Shown one piece after another: positions 50,882 to 60,917 of a stretch of DNA of 64,000 bases. Origin of the DNA: Saccharomycopsis phalli (taxonomy: Eukaryota; Ascomycota; Saccharomycetes; Ascoideales; Saccharomycopsidaceae). How positions within the stretch are numbered: the first letter of the stretch is position 1; the number at the start of each line of letters is the position of its first letter. Location of the stretch: the NCBI GenBank assembly GCA_020342235.1, contig CP073217.1, positions 372,001-436,000 on the forward strand, written 5' to 3'. The notes below the pieces were generated by a model that saw only the letters and a list, made by a program, of their open reading frames with translations, ran no database searches and was not told the origin of the DNA. Both the position numbers and the translations under genes were made by a program.

Positions 50882-51865
50882 ATGAACACTTTAGCCATCT
50901 TTCATGTCCTTTTAGCCATGCTCTTTATGGAGCTCGGCCTTGCGTCTCCAGTCGATGGTACTCTTGTCGCTCGGGACAATTACATCGACAGATTGCTCAA
51001 TTCCGGGGGAATGACAGGTGCAAATGCTCCAAATGTAAGTCGATATAAGAAGCCTTCGTACTATTGTGGCAATGAAGTTACCCGAGACGTGGTTCTTGCG
51101 TACAAGTATCAGGATAGATCCCAAAGTATATTCATTCAAGGATTAGGGAAGAGTCCATATAAGAACACTCCTATTGATTTTCAGTCTTTCAATAGTCCAT
51201 ATATCACGAAGTTGTTTTCCCGGCAATCTCCAGTATTGGATGCTGGCTGGATCCAGACGTTTTGGGCAGATTATAAGAATACCCCAATTAAGGAGGTTAT
51301 CGGTCATATTAATGATTTCACATCATTGAGCACGGACTGCTATAACACGAGAGAAATGTGGGGGTATAATGAAACATACCGGAGGTTGCTCGGTTTACAG
51401 GAAGAAATGACCAATCAACAGGCCGGCAGTTTCGAGAATTTGGTTGACAAAGGAGAAAAAGATGCGGTCTGGAGACAAATCGCTACTGACTACATTAAAG
51501 CCGTTGAAAAATTGTTTATTGTCAACGGAGAACTTCGTGACGAAGCTAGATTCCGCAATGCGTTTAAAGCTGGTACGGTTTATAGTAAGAAAGACTTTAA
51601 GAATCGTTTGCAAACCTTTTCAAATGCAGAACTCATTGGAACAATCACCCAAGGCAAAGACGGTAAGCCTCTTTGTGTGGTTGACCGAGTGTTGACTCAC
51701 TATGAACTTCAAGGTGTTGGCTCAATTATATCAAATGGTATTACTCTCACAAGTCAACTGGTCCAACAAACGACTATGAAAGGACAAAATGGCTGTCTGG
51801 CCACTCTTAGGTCGATGGATGACATGAATTACTGTTTCAAAAACAGTTATGGGGAATGCACATGA
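50882..51865 (+). CDS. secreted six-cysteine protein, family paralogue B
   Basis: A 327-residue protein with signal peptide (MNTLAIFHVLLAMLFMELGL, cleavage likely near ASP). Its first 47 residues are almost identical to paralogue C (through NYIDRLLNSGGMTG), while the rest is much more diverged. Six cysteines align in the family: YYC, DCY, PLC, GC, NYC and GEC. Conserved inner motifs are VVLAYKYQ, DAGWIQTFW, GELRDEARFRNAFKAGTVYSKKDFK and LTHYELQGVGSI. No known domain recognised. It forms a tandem pair with paralogue C. Confidence 0.75.
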   Translation: MNTLAIFHVLLAMLFMELGLASPVDGTLVARDNYIDRLLNSGGMTGANAPNVSRYKKPSYYCGNEVTRDVVLAYKYQDRSQSIFIQGLGKSPYKNTPIDFQSFNSPYITKLFSRQSPVLDAGWIQTFWADYKNTPIKEVIGHINDFTSLSTDCYNTREMWGYNETYRRLLGLQEEMTNQQAGSFENLVDKGEKDAVWRQIATDYIKAVEKLFIVNGELRDEARFRNAFKAGTVYSKKDFKNRLQTFSNAELIGTITQGKDGKPLCVVDRVLTHYELQGVGSIISNGITLTSQLVQQTTMKGQNGCLATLRSMDDMNYCFKNSYGECT

Positions 51866-52065
51866 GGCTTGAATTTAGCGGGTTTAAATAAAGCATAATG
51901 TGACAGTAAATAGTATCAATCTCCCTAGGAACCTTGAATAAATGTAGCCTTGGATGAATATCTAAACAATGAGCCGTGCTGCAACAGATCCTCATACATA
52001 TCAATGTGTCTTGGTGTTGAGGCATGAAACCACTTGACACAGATCATTAGATGCTGTTGCAACTT

Positions 52066-52530
52066 ATAATAATATATTGTCTCCGGCATTACGATTATTC
52101 AACGAATATATATTTTCACTCGGGAACATCCTGAGGTAGCATTGCTATTGAAGAAAACCCTTTTTCAACCCTCACTTGGTTGATTGGGATTAAAAACTTC
52201 AATAGGGGCAGTCGTATTGTTGGAGGAATAATGTTCCAACATGTTCTGGTAAAACTCAATGATTTTGTGGACTGATATTTGGTCGGCAAACACTTTTCCA
52301 AGTGTATTGCGTATGCCATGAGTGGAATCTAGTATGTCATCAATGCGTGATAGAATTCGAGCTTCTAAGGGCTCTGGACATTGGAGGCCATTTATGATGG
52401 AGGGGGAGTGAATCCCGCATCTTTTGCACTTTGGGTCATCATTGCCAAATAGTTTAAGCAAAGGGCCGTCTGAGGTTTTCTTGATCATCTGGATGCCGGA
52501 CGGCTGTAAATCTTGTAATGGTGATGGGCC
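52066..52530 (-). mobile_element. 5'-truncated LINE inserted in a paralogue promoter
   Basis: 465 bp of LINE 3' sequence on the minus strand: tail, UTR, ORF2 C terminus and zinc-knuckle region. It lacks about 210 bp of LINE sequence internally (junction near 52472). Perfect 10-bp target repeats GTTGCAACTT flank it (52056-52065 and 52531-52540). The target is the conserved block ATTAGATGCTGTTGCAACTT of the secreted-paralogue promoter, which is therefore split. Confidence 0.88.
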
Positions 52531-52640
52531 GTTGCAACTTGAAACTGTCAATCTCGAAATTGCATCGGTATGCGACATTAATCCAAGGAAAATTAAAATA
52601 ACTATAAATATTAATCATACCCACCCACTTTCAATCATTA

Positions 52641-53624
52641 ATGAATACTTTAGCCGTCTTTCATGTCCTTTTAGCCATGCTCTTTATGGAGCTTGGTCTC
52701 GCGTCGCCTGTCGATGGTACTCTTGTAGCTCGGGACAATTACATCGACAGATTGCTCAATTCCGGGGGAATGACAGGTAAGAGTGCTCCGTATATTTCTC
52801 GGAAGAAGGACGGTATGTTTCATTGTCACCATGAAAATACCGAAGACTTGGTTCTTGTATACAACTATCTGAATAAATCCCAATGCTTATTCATTCAAGC
52901 ACTAGGGAAAACTCCAGATAAGACGCTTCCCATCACTTCATCGTCTATTAGTGTCTCAGATATCCAGGAGTTGTTTCCGCCGCACTTTCCAATATGGGAT
53001 GCGGGTTGGATCCAGACGTTTTGGGTACCTGTTCAAACGACACCAATAGAGGAGACTGCCCACCATATTGGCGATTTTTCATCATTAAACTCGGAGTGTT
53101 ATGACACGGAAGATATGTGGAAGGATAATAGAATGTATCAGCAGTTGGTCCATTTAAAGGCAGAAATGACCTCGGAACAGACCAAGAGATTTGAAGAATT
53201 AATTAAAAAGGGAGAAGAAGATGCGGCACAAAGACAAGCCACCACTGACTACATTACAGCTATTCAGAAGCTCTTTTTCGACAAAAGAATACTTCGCGAC
53301 GAACCTCGATTCAGTAAGGCGTTTACAGTTGGCAAGGCTTACAGCAAGAAAGACTTTAAAAAGATTATGAACACCTTTTCACATTTAGAATTAATTGGAA
53401 AAATTACTAGCGGCGAAGACGGTAAGCCTCTTTGTGTGATTGACCAGGTGTTGGCTCACTACGAACTCAAAGGTTTTGGCACACTCGTAGAAGCTGAACG
53501 TTATCTCGTAACCCAACCGATTACAGAATTCACTGGGAATTATGGAGATAAATGTGTGGCCACTGCCAAGTCAATGAGTGACATGGGTTTCTGTTTCCCG
53601 GACAGTTTTGGAAAATGCAACTGA
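52641..53624 (+). CDS. secreted six-cysteine protein, family paralogue C
   Basis: A 327-residue protein, same length as paralogue B, with a near-identical signal-peptide cassette (MNTLAVFHVLLAMLFMELGL) and diverged body. Cysteines align with B at FHC, ECY, PLC, KC, FC and GKC, plus one extra in SQCLF. Shared motifs are DAGWIQTFW, RILRDEPRFSKAFTVGKAY, SKKDFKKIM and VLAHYELKGFGTL. No domain recognised. Its promoter is interrupted by the LINE fragment about 110 bp upstream, but the TATAAATATTAATCATACCC block next to the start is preserved. Confidence 0.75.
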   Translation: MNTLAVFHVLLAMLFMELGLASPVDGTLVARDNYIDRLLNSGGMTGKSAPYISRKKDGMFHCHHENTEDLVLVYNYLNKSQCLFIQALGKTPDKTLPITSSSISVSDIQELFPPHFPIWDAGWIQTFWVPVQTTPIEETAHHIGDFSSLNSECYDTEDMWKDNRMYQQLVHLKAEMTSEQTKRFEELIKKGEEDAAQRQATTDYITAIQKLFFDKRILRDEPRFSKAFTVGKAYSKKDFKKIMNTFSHLELIGKITSGEDGKPLCVIDQVLAHYELKGFGTLVEAERYLVTQPITEFTGNYGDKCVATAKSMSDMGFCFPDSFGKCN

Positions 53625-54172
53625 GGCTTGAATTTAGCGAGATTAAATAAAGTTTGGCATGGCAGTAGTAGATTCAATCTCCTTGGAACCTTGAATAAAT
53701 ATAGAATTGAATAAATGTCTAAACAAACAGCCGAGCTTGATAGATCCTGGTGCATATCAACATGTCTTGGTGTTGAGGCACCAAACCAGGTGGAACGGTT
53801 TGATTATATTCATTGTATTATGCTAATGATGCTCAGAAATTGAATTAATATTTCACATGACAAAGGTTCATGATTAGTAGGACTAAACAATTGTAAGTCT
53901 GTAGTCAGCTACTCAGTGGAAAAGGACAATGGGTCCAACAGATCAAAATCAAGGCTAAGTAAATGGGATGGAATTGATAGTTCTGAGACGATTTAGTGAT
54001 GTTCTAGCATCGTAATGTGGATGTAAATGTTTATTGAAGGGCCATCCTGTCAATTGTGACCAGTTGCAATACATGGTTGTGAATGGATTATTGACTTTGG
54101 AGCAATCAATTGGTGATTGAATTGGATAATGAATAATGAATGAATAGAATATTTTCATCCTTGCCAATTCCA
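53625..54172. other. 3' flank of the secreted-gene array
   Basis: About 53725-53850 resembles the junction seen after paralogue B, then the start of another paralogue's upstream region (GGTTTGATTATATTCATT, GATGCTCAGAAATTGAATTA), but no gene follows. A truncated array unit is likely. Confidence 0.45.
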
Positions 54173-54345
54173 CATTCCTCCTTCTCTTCTTCATTCCTCC
54201 TTCTCTTCTTCATTCCTCCTTCTCTTCTTCATTCCTCCTTCTCTTCATTCCTCCTTCTCTTCTTCATTCCTCCTTCTCTTCATTCCTCCTTCTCTTCTTC
54301 ATTCCTCCTTCTCTTCATTCCTCCTTCTCTTCCTCTTCCCCTCCC
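54173..54345. repeat. minisatellite CATTCCTCCTTCTCTTCTT (19 bp) with 14-bp variants
   Basis: About nine to ten units of 19 bp or 14 bp form a strand-biased polypyrimidine tract just beyond the 3' end of PRE7. Confidence 0.9.
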
Positions 54346-54387
54346 GTCTTACCACCTTACATTTCTCGTAGCATCTATTACACATAC

Positions 54388-55101
54388 TTAATCCCGCTTC
54401 AACGGATACACCTCCTCCCTCACACCGTCCTTGGTAATAATCTTAATCTGCAAAAAATCACCCACTTCAATGTGCCGCTCTGTCGCACTGGTGAATGCGT
54501 CCCGGACCAACTTCAAAACTTCGTCCAATTCCAAGTATTCCACTGCCCGTGGCTTCCCGTCAACCGTCTGGTTCTTGAAGTTCACCTGGTTATCCAAAAA
54601 CGGCATAATCAAGCTGGCGGCAGCACCTCCGGCTCGACACTGTTCCCGCTCATACGACCCGACTGGATCAAATGAGTAAATCGCACCCTTACCCTCATCG
54701 TCCAATCCAGCGATTAGCGTGTGGACATAGTATGGGAAAAAGCGGCGCCCATACAACAAGTGCTGTACTAAGCGCGCGGCAGAGCTCGGTTTGAGTCTTT
54801 TGTTCTGGTTATTGAATCGGTACCAGGTCAACTGCTGGCCAAACAAGCGGATCAAAGCGTCGCCGTCAGCGGAAAAACCATTGGCCGACATCACAAGCCC
54901 ATCGCCCACGTCAAATACTTTAGGCTGGAACCGCGAGTTGATGCTATACCCAGTGGTGTGACGAGTATCGCCGGCTAGAACTGCAAAATCCTTTCCGGCA
55001 ATTCCCAAGATCGTGCCGCCGTTGTCGGAATATGGATTGAATTGGTGCTCAATTGGAACCAGTGCGTCCTTTGTGCCGTACTCTGAAGATACAGTGGTCA
55101 T
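54388..55101 (-). CDS. PRE7: 20S proteasome subunit beta6 (Pre7)
   Basis: A 237-residue non-catalytic beta subunit of the proteasome core. It contains NPYSDNGGTILGIAGKDFAVLAGDTRH (key: NGGTILGIAG), FQPKVFDVGDGLVMSANGFSADGD and the C-terminal LELDEVLKLVRDAFTSATERHIEVGD typical of beta6/PSMB1. No N-terminal catalytic Thr is expected. Length is close to yeast Pre7 (241). It is divergent from VPS25 over 700 bp. Confidence 0.96.
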   Translation of the reverse strand: MTTVSSEYGTKDALVPIEHQFNPYSDNGGTILGIAGKDFAVLAGDTRHTTGYSINSRFQPKVFDVGDGLVMSANGFSADGDALIRLFGQQLTWYRFNNQNKRLKPSSAARLVQHLLYGRRFFPYYVHTLIAGLDDEGKGAIYSFDPVGSYEREQCRAGGAAASLIMPFLDNQVNFKNQTVDGKPRAVEYLELDEVLKLVRDAFTSATERHIEVGDFLQIKIITKDGVREEVYPLKRD

Positions 55102-55389
55102 TTGTTGCCACTGGCTTGAAATTGTAGTTTATCAATGGCAGTTACCCGGAGATGTGGTACGCCAGTTGGGCGGGAGGTGTGGCTGATTGTAGATGATTAA
55201 TAGATCAATAATAGAATAAAGGAATAGAAGAAGGAGAATATAATAAGTAGGAGAACATAATAACCAGGAGAACATAATAAGCAAGAATAATAGAATAAAC
55301 GAGACTCTGTAAGATTAAATAACAGAATTAATAAGAATAGCTGGATTGATAACAACTGAATTAGTAAGATCAAACAATAACAAGATCAA
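55102..55389. other. PRE7 upstream region
   Basis: AT-rich, purine-biased on the plus strand, with repeated AATAATAG and AGGAGAACATAATAA motifs. I see no proteasome control element (GGTGGCAAA) on either strand in the part nearest PRE7. Confidence 0.35.
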
Positions 55390-55775
55390 ATAATAAACAG
55401 GAGTTATCAAGAATTAATAATATCAAGAATTAAGAATATCAAGAATTAATAATATCAAGAATTAAGAATATCAAGAATTAAGAATATCAAGAATTAAGAA
55501 TATCAAGAATTAATAATATCAAGAATTAAGAATATCAAGAATTAAGAATATCAAGAATTAAGAATATCAAGAATTAAGAATATCAAGAATTAAGAATATC
55601 AAGAATTAAGAATATCAAGAATTAAGAATCTCAAGAATTCAAAATTATCAAGAATTCAAAATTATCAAGAATTCAAAATTATCAAGAATTCAAAATTATC
55701 AAGAATTCAAAATTATCAAGAATTCAAAATTATCAAGAATTCAAAATTATCAAGAATTCAAAATTATCAAATACA
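55390..55775. repeat. large 16/17-bp minisatellite between PRE7 and VPS25
   Basis: About 24 units. The left part repeats ATCAAGAATTAAGAAT (16 bp) and the right part repeats ATCAAGAATTCAAAATT (17 bp). Units within each block are nearly identical, so expansion is recent. It ends about 30 bp before the VPS25 start, inside the shared promoter. Confidence 0.92.
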
Positions 55776-55802
55776 ACCCATCACCCAACATACCCTCATC
55801 AA

Positions 55803-56411
55803 ATGACCCAATTCACATTCCCATCAATATACAACTTCCCCCCTTTCTTCACAAAACAGCCAAACAAACAAACATTCGACTCCCAACTTTCCAACTGGAG
55901 CCTGCTAATCTTAAGCTGGTGCCGTTTTTACCGTGTATGGGTTCTTAGCAACACCGGTGGAATCATGTCCCTGGAAAACTCCCTGGGAACTTCCCCCGAG
56001 GAAAGTGGCCTCCAATTGTTTTCCAACGCTAAAATCAACCGGCTGCTCACTCCGGAATTCATCAATGAGATCTTCCAGCACATGGTGGAAAATGGTACGG
56101 CCGATTGGTACAACCAGGATATCTTGAACAACTACCAGAAAAAATCAAACAGCACCAGCTGGCTTGTGATTTATTGGAGGCCTTTGGACCAGTGGGCACA
56201 GTTGATTCTCGACTATGTGGAAGCGTCGGGAAGTTCAGGCACGATTTTCACTTTTCAAGAGTTGACTCTGTCGGAGTTGGTTGCCAACCAAGAGTTTTAT
56301 GGTCTTCATCCGTTTGTGCTTCATAAGGCGTTGCAAATATTGGTGGCCCAGAACCGGGCGCAGTTTATGAAGGATGATGATGGATTGGTAGGAGGAGTGA
56401 AGATTGTGTAG
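55803..56411 (+). CDS. VPS25: ESCRT-II subunit Vps25
   Basis: A 202-residue ESCRT-II protein that links to ESCRT-III (Vps20) in sorting ubiquitinated membrane cargo into multivesicular endosomes. The N-terminal winged helix opens with the family PPxY-like lead FPSIYNFPPFFTKQPNKQT and QLSNWSLLILSWCRFY. The second winged helix carries WLVIYWRPLDQWAQLILDYVEASG and FTFQELT. A 20-residue insert (SNTGGIMSLENSLGTSPEES) follows the first helix pair and is longer than I would expect. Confidence 0.93.
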   Translation: MTQFTFPSIYNFPPFFTKQPNKQTFDSQLSNWSLLILSWCRFYRVWVLSNTGGIMSLENSLGTSPEESGLQLFSNAKINRLLTPEFINEIFQHMVENGTADWYNQDILNNYQKKSNSTSWLVIYWRPLDQWAQLILDYVEASGSSGTIFTFQELTLSELVANQEFYGLHPFVLHKALQILVAQNRAQFMKDDDGLVGGVKIV

Positions 56412-56476
56412 GAGAGGTAAGAAGGTAAGAAGGTAAGAAGGTAAGAAGGTAAGAAGGTAAGAAGGTAAGAGGAGTA
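56412..56476. repeat. 8-bp GGTAAGAA repeat, seven copies
   Basis: GGTAAGAA is repeated head to tail directly after the VPS25 stop codon. Confidence 0.9.
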
Positions 56477-56828
56477 AGTTAAGAGGAATGAAATTAGTCA
56501 AACGACGATAATTTACAGGTAAATAATCAAATAGCAATTTACATTGATTATTTCAATAACAGAGATGCGGGAAATTGACTAGAATATTGGAAATTTGAAA
56601 ACAGCAATGACCATAATGTTGTAAAATTGAAAACAGCAATGACTAATGTTGTAAATTAAAAGAGCACTGGCAATTACAGCAAGAAAGCTATACAAATATT
56701 TGCATAAAGATTAAAGTGCAATAATCTTTCCAATACAAAGTAATCTCCACGAAAACTCTGACAAATGACAAGTCCAATTCAAATCCAATGTAAATTCAAT
56801 CAATTTTTTAACCTTGCAAACCTCTCAG

Positions 56829-57104
56829 ATGGCCAAACCTCTGGAATGGCCAGTATACATTGTCGGATGGAGAACCAGACATACAGGCCGCTTGGTACAT
56901 CAAATACATGAAAAATTGATATTTTCATTGCCACTATGTGGATCGTTTGGCAAAATGCCAAAACTACATCCCAAAATGTACAAAGATATGTCTAGGCTTT
57001 TGGAGAAAGAGGCTGAAAGAGGGGATCTTGGGGAAACGGAATGTAAAGTAAACACAAGCTGGGCTATTTCAATAACTGTCAGACGTTTAGCCGAAATGAC
57101 ATGA
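56829..57104 (+). CDS. small hypothetical ORF, doubtful
   Basis: An ATG-started frame of 91 codons (MAKPLEWPVYIVGWRTRHTG..). Its composition is protein-like and charged, but I recognise nothing, and there are no supporting neighbours. It may be chance. Confidence 0.2.
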   Translation: MAKPLEWPVYIVGWRTRHTGRLVHQIHEKLIFSLPLCGSFGKMPKLHPKMYKDMSRLLEKEAERGDLGETECKVNTSWAISITVRRLAEMT

Positions 57105-58307
57105 ATTTAGAACCTAAATCAAGATGATCATCAGAAGCAAGGTGGTAATCAGAAGCAATGTGGTAATCAGAAGCAATGTGGTAATCAGAGCAATGTGGTA
57201 ATCTCAACCAATATCAGAATCAAACCAAAGAGACAGATTTCCTGAAACTCCACTGCAAATATAGATGGTCCATTTGGCAATAAATGGCATACCGTGGCTT
57301 GTAATTTCCAAGTGCATACACCCCATGGAATAATGTGGGGATTTACGTTTGTATGATAAGCTATTGCTGAATACTATTCAACAGGGGTAGGAGAACCAAG
57401 CCACTGGAAGATATTTAATCCATCCATTACTTTGGTTATTTGAGCAACGCAAAATATGCTAGGACGATAATCGGTTACAGTAGGCTTGGTACCCTGTTTC
57501 CTATTACGGATATTTTCGGTACTGCTGGCTAAACTGCGTCAAATGTAGGTTTAATTTATTCTATAATTAGCAATATAGTTTGGTTGCTGATTTTTAGCCC
57601 AACTTTGTTTTGTTGATGGTACCTGAAACCAAAGCCCGGATAATTTACTGAGCCTCGGAGATTGACATGATTTGTTGTTTTGTTTATCGACTTTGTTTAT
57701 CAAGTTTGTTTTAACTGGTTATTTCAACTGGTTATTTTTACTAGTCATTTTTACTGGCCTTTTTACTGGTCCTTTACTTGGTCTTTGTTAACCGGTCTGC
57801 TTCATTTGGTCTTTTGCAGTTTGATATATGCAGGGCTTGGTTTAACTTTGATCTGCCACACTAGTTTAGAAACAAGGTTAATTCTACTCAAGGTTAGTTT
57901 ACTTAAGGTTTATTCTTTCGAAGCTTTCTTCTTGTTGTGGTTTTTCTTCTGCTCAAACCTTATTAATTCTACCAGGACAATCTACCGAATATTCTTTCCA
58001 AGCATATTCTATGGATTGTTCTATGGATTGTTCTATGGATTGTTCTATGGATTGTTCTATGGATTGTTCTATGGATTGTTCTACTCAATGATTTATTCTA
58101 TTCAAGGTTTATTCTGCAAGGTTTATTCTTGTCGAGGCTTATTCTTGTCGAGGCTTATTCTTGTCGAGGCTTATTTACAAGGCCATCTTAAAGGACATTC
58201 CAAGACTTGGTCTTGTCAACCTACTTTGTCAGCCCACTTACCCAGGTCTGACATCAGCACCCACTACAGAATAACAAAAACACATTAATAAAAACCGTAC
58301 TCCCAAA
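57105..58307. other. intergenic region with short repeats
   Basis: An 18-bp unit AATCAGAAGCAATGTGGT occurs about four times at 57125-57200. A 15-bp unit TCTATGGATTGTTC plus T occurs five to six times at 58005-58085. CTTATTCTTGTCGAGG repeats three times near 58130-58170. The long frame over them is produced by the repeats. Confidence 0.6.
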
Positions 58308-59804
58308 CTATTTATGAACGACATTTGGCTTCTCGTCATAGTCGCTATTAGTATCGTCATGCTCATAATTGGCGTCGTCATGCAAATCCTTGGTCTCGGA
58401 CATGAAGTTGGTGTCCAAGTTCTGGTGGTACCGCTCAGGACCAACAAGGGCACACACGAGCAAAAAGAAAAACACACAGCCCATGAAAATTGCCATGACC
58501 TTACCGTAGTCATACGCGTCGGCTCTTCCTGGAATTGGGAAACGAGATCCGATGGTGGACTCGATGGTGGAGGAAGCTGAGGAAGCAAGATTGCCGAGCT
58601 GGTATGCCAAGCCGGACAACATGGTTCTGTAAGGGCTTCCTGCGGTCAACTCAAACAAGTGGATTGGCGCGATTCCCCAGCAGCCCATGACGGCAAACTG
58701 GAGGAAGAACCCGGTGCCGATGATTGTGGCCTGGTCATGTTTGAAGAACACTGGATAGATGAACGCGCCGCCCATGATACAGCAGACGATGATTCCAAAT
58801 CGGCGACCAAACAACTCGGTGAACTGGCCAAAGAAAAGTCCGCCGCAGATTGCTCCGAGGTTGATGATGACCATGGTGACTGTTACTGCGTCGGAGGAAA
58901 GTCCGACCTGTTTCTGGAGCATGGTTGGGAAGAGATCCTGGGAACCGTGGGACATGAAGTTGAATGCGGACATCAAGAAGATGAGGTAGACGAACAAGAG
59001 CCAGTCCTTTTTGAAGAACTTGAGCAACTCGTTTTCGGCAAAGAACCGTTTGAGTCCGCCGGTCTCGACGTCGCCGTGCATCTTTTGTTTGGCTGCCTTT
59101 GCCGCCTGCATTTCCTTGAAGTACTTCATTTCCGGGAAGCAGACACGCCACAAGATGAGTATGAATGGTGGAGCGGCACTGAACCAGAAGAGCGCTCTCC
59201 ACGAGTGGGTGGTGTTTTCAAACGCGCGCCAGAAGATGATGGCCAAGATGTACCCGAGCGAGTATCCAGGAAGGAAGATTCCCGAGAGGAACCCACGGGA
59301 CACCATTGGGGCGTCTTCCAAGGCAGTAGACGCTGCCAACGACCAGGCGGCGCCCATGAAGATGCCGAAAATCGCACGCACTGCCAAAAACTGGGCATAT
59401 GTCTGGACGAAGCCGGTGCCGATTTCCAAGGCGACGAACCCAGCAAAGCAGGCAATGAGCGGCCATTTCCGGCCGTAGTTGTCAGCCAAGATCCCAAAAA
59501 TAAGCGCGCCGACCGAGCGCAACATCAACACCAAGGTGATGCCCCAAGTGATGTCGGTGACGGTGACGTTGAGTCCTTTTGCAATAGCAGGAGCGCACGC
59601 CGAGACACAAAAGAAGTCCATTGAGTCGACGACCCAGCCAAAGAAGCCCATGAAGAAGTAGTTCCAGTTTGACCGCGACATGGCGGTGATGGCTTCCCAC
59701 GGGTTGAGGGTGGCAAGGCTGGTGGACGGGAAGTCGAACAACGACGGGATCCGTGTGCTAGCATATGTCTTTGCGTTTTGCCAGTTGAGCTTTTTCTCTG
59801 TCAT
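58308..59804 (-). CDS. JEN1: monocarboxylate/proton symporter (Jen1/Jen2 family)
   Basis: A 498-residue major-facilitator transporter for lactate, pyruvate or dicarboxylates at the plasma membrane. The start is the ATG at 59804 (MTEKKLNWQNAKTYAST); the frame extends only two codons further to a TTG. Twelve hydrophobic segments are visible between about 50 and 460. The family signature N-x-x-S-H-x-S-Q-D-x-x-x-T is present as NFMSHGSQDLFPT. MFS loops read ADNYGRKWPL and TELFGRRFGI. The C-terminal tail is acidic. Jen1 versus Jen2 cannot be decided by eye; in yeasts such genes are usually glucose-repressed. Confidence 0.93.
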   Translation of the reverse strand: MTEKKLNWQNAKTYASTRIPSLFDFPSTSLATLNPWEAITAMSRSNWNYFFMGFFGWVVDSMDFFCVSACAPAIAKGLNVTVTDITWGITLVLMLRSVGALIFGILADNYGRKWPLIACFAGFVALEIGTGFVQTYAQFLAVRAIFGIFMGAAWSLAASTALEDAPMVSRGFLSGIFLPGYSLGYILAIIFWRAFENTTHSWRALFWFSAAPPFILILWRVCFPEMKYFKEMQAAKAAKQKMHGDVETGGLKRFFAENELLKFFKKDWLLFVYLIFLMSAFNFMSHGSQDLFPTMLQKQVGLSSDAVTVTMVIINLGAICGGLFFGQFTELFGRRFGIIVCCIMGGAFIYPVFFKHDQATIIGTGFFLQFAVMGCWGIAPIHLFELTAGSPYRTMLSGLAYQLGNLASSASSTIESTIGSRFPIPGRADAYDYGKVMAIFMGCVFFFLLVCALVGPERYHQNLDTNFMSETKDLHDDANYEHDDTNSDYDEKPNVVHK

Positions 59805-60129
59805 TTGCAATGCTCAACTTAAACGATTTCAGCGCCTTTTATAGCGCTCCAGGCCCTTCTGCATGCCGGCGCACCCGGCATTTTAGGGTTTGTGGAGTAT
59901 CCATGCATCCCGCAGCATGACATGTCCATCCCACCTGATGTGGACCAATCGGTCGACATGCCACGGGGACACGGAGAACCAGATCGACGGGACCCCCGGA
60001 GATGCTTAAGATGTGGGACTTGAGTGATGGGCTGTTTGGGTTTCGTTCAAGGCTTGGTGGGGCGTTTTTCCCCCCCACGGATTCTGCCCAATGTGCGCCG
60101 GAAAATTGTCTCCGCCGTGGTCACGTGGT
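59805..60129. other. promoter region of the JEN gene
   Basis: GC-richer than surrounding gaps. It contains CCCCGGA-type and CCACGGGGACACGGAG-type G/C motifs that could bind zinc-cluster or Mig/Adr-type regulators; nothing firm. Confidence 0.35.
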
Positions 60130-60300
60130 GTAGCAAGGTCGGTGGGAGGTGCCGATGGTGATGTGATATTGTAATGTGGATGTCGTGGTGTGGTGATGTG
60201 GATGATATTGTAATGTGGATGATGTGGTGGGTGGTGAATAATGTAGTGGGTGGTGAATAATGTAGTGGGTGGTGATATTGTAAAGTGTAGTAGTGTTGGT
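60130..60300. repeat. short repeats of GATGTGGATGATATTGTAATG and GGGTGGTGAATAATGTAGT
   Basis: Two adjacent small arrays (unit about 19-35 bp, two to three copies each) on the JEN upstream side. Confidence 0.7.
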
Positions 60301-60394
60301 TGTAATTTTACTATGATTATTTTAAATGTGATATTTGCGACGTGATGATTTATTATGGAAAGTTTATTTTGTATTTATTATGTAATGTTAATAA

Positions 60395-60735
60395 TACTAC
60401 TGGTGAAAATGTTACTTGTAATACTACTAGCAATACCAGCAATATCTAGTAATTCTACCAGCAATATCTAGTAATTCTACTAGCAATATCTAGTAATTCT
60501 ACTGGTAAAATGTTGGCAATACTACTGGTAAAAAATGTTACTACTAATACTACTAGTGAAAATGTTACTTGTAATACTACTAGTAATGCTACTAGCAATA
60601 ACTAGCAATACTACTGGTAAAATGTTGGCAATACTACTTGTGAAAATGTTACTAATACTACTAGCAATACTGTGAAAATTCTTGACATACCACTAATGAA
60701 ACTTGCAATACTACTAATGAAATGTGGTAATATAT
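60395..60735. repeat. degenerate minisatellite of ACTACTAGCAATA / TGGTAAAATGTT motifs
   Basis: About 340 bp built from CTAGTAATTCTACTAGCAAT-type and AATACTACTGGTAAAATGTT-type units in mixed order, an imperfect complex array downstream of ARL1. Confidence 0.85.
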
Positions 60736-60917
60736 ATTACTCGGTGAAAATACATTGTCTTCTCTCCCACTCTCACCTCTCCTTCTCTCCCACTCTCCCC
60801 TCCAACATCACTCGTAACCTCGCTTGGCACTCCACGTGACCACCACCACCTTCCTCTACATCACTCAACGTAGTCACATCCATTCCAACAGTCCCCGGAA
60901 TTCAACCACTTCGCTCC

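Noticed and set aside
57680-58288. 202-codon frame with a run of FYGL repeats
   Set aside because: Produced by a 15-bp tandem repeat in frame; low complexity and no recognisable domain.
58659-59624. 321-codon frame opposite the JEN transporter
   Set aside because: Antisense shadow caused by codon bias of a long conserved gene; composition is abnormal and no motif is present.
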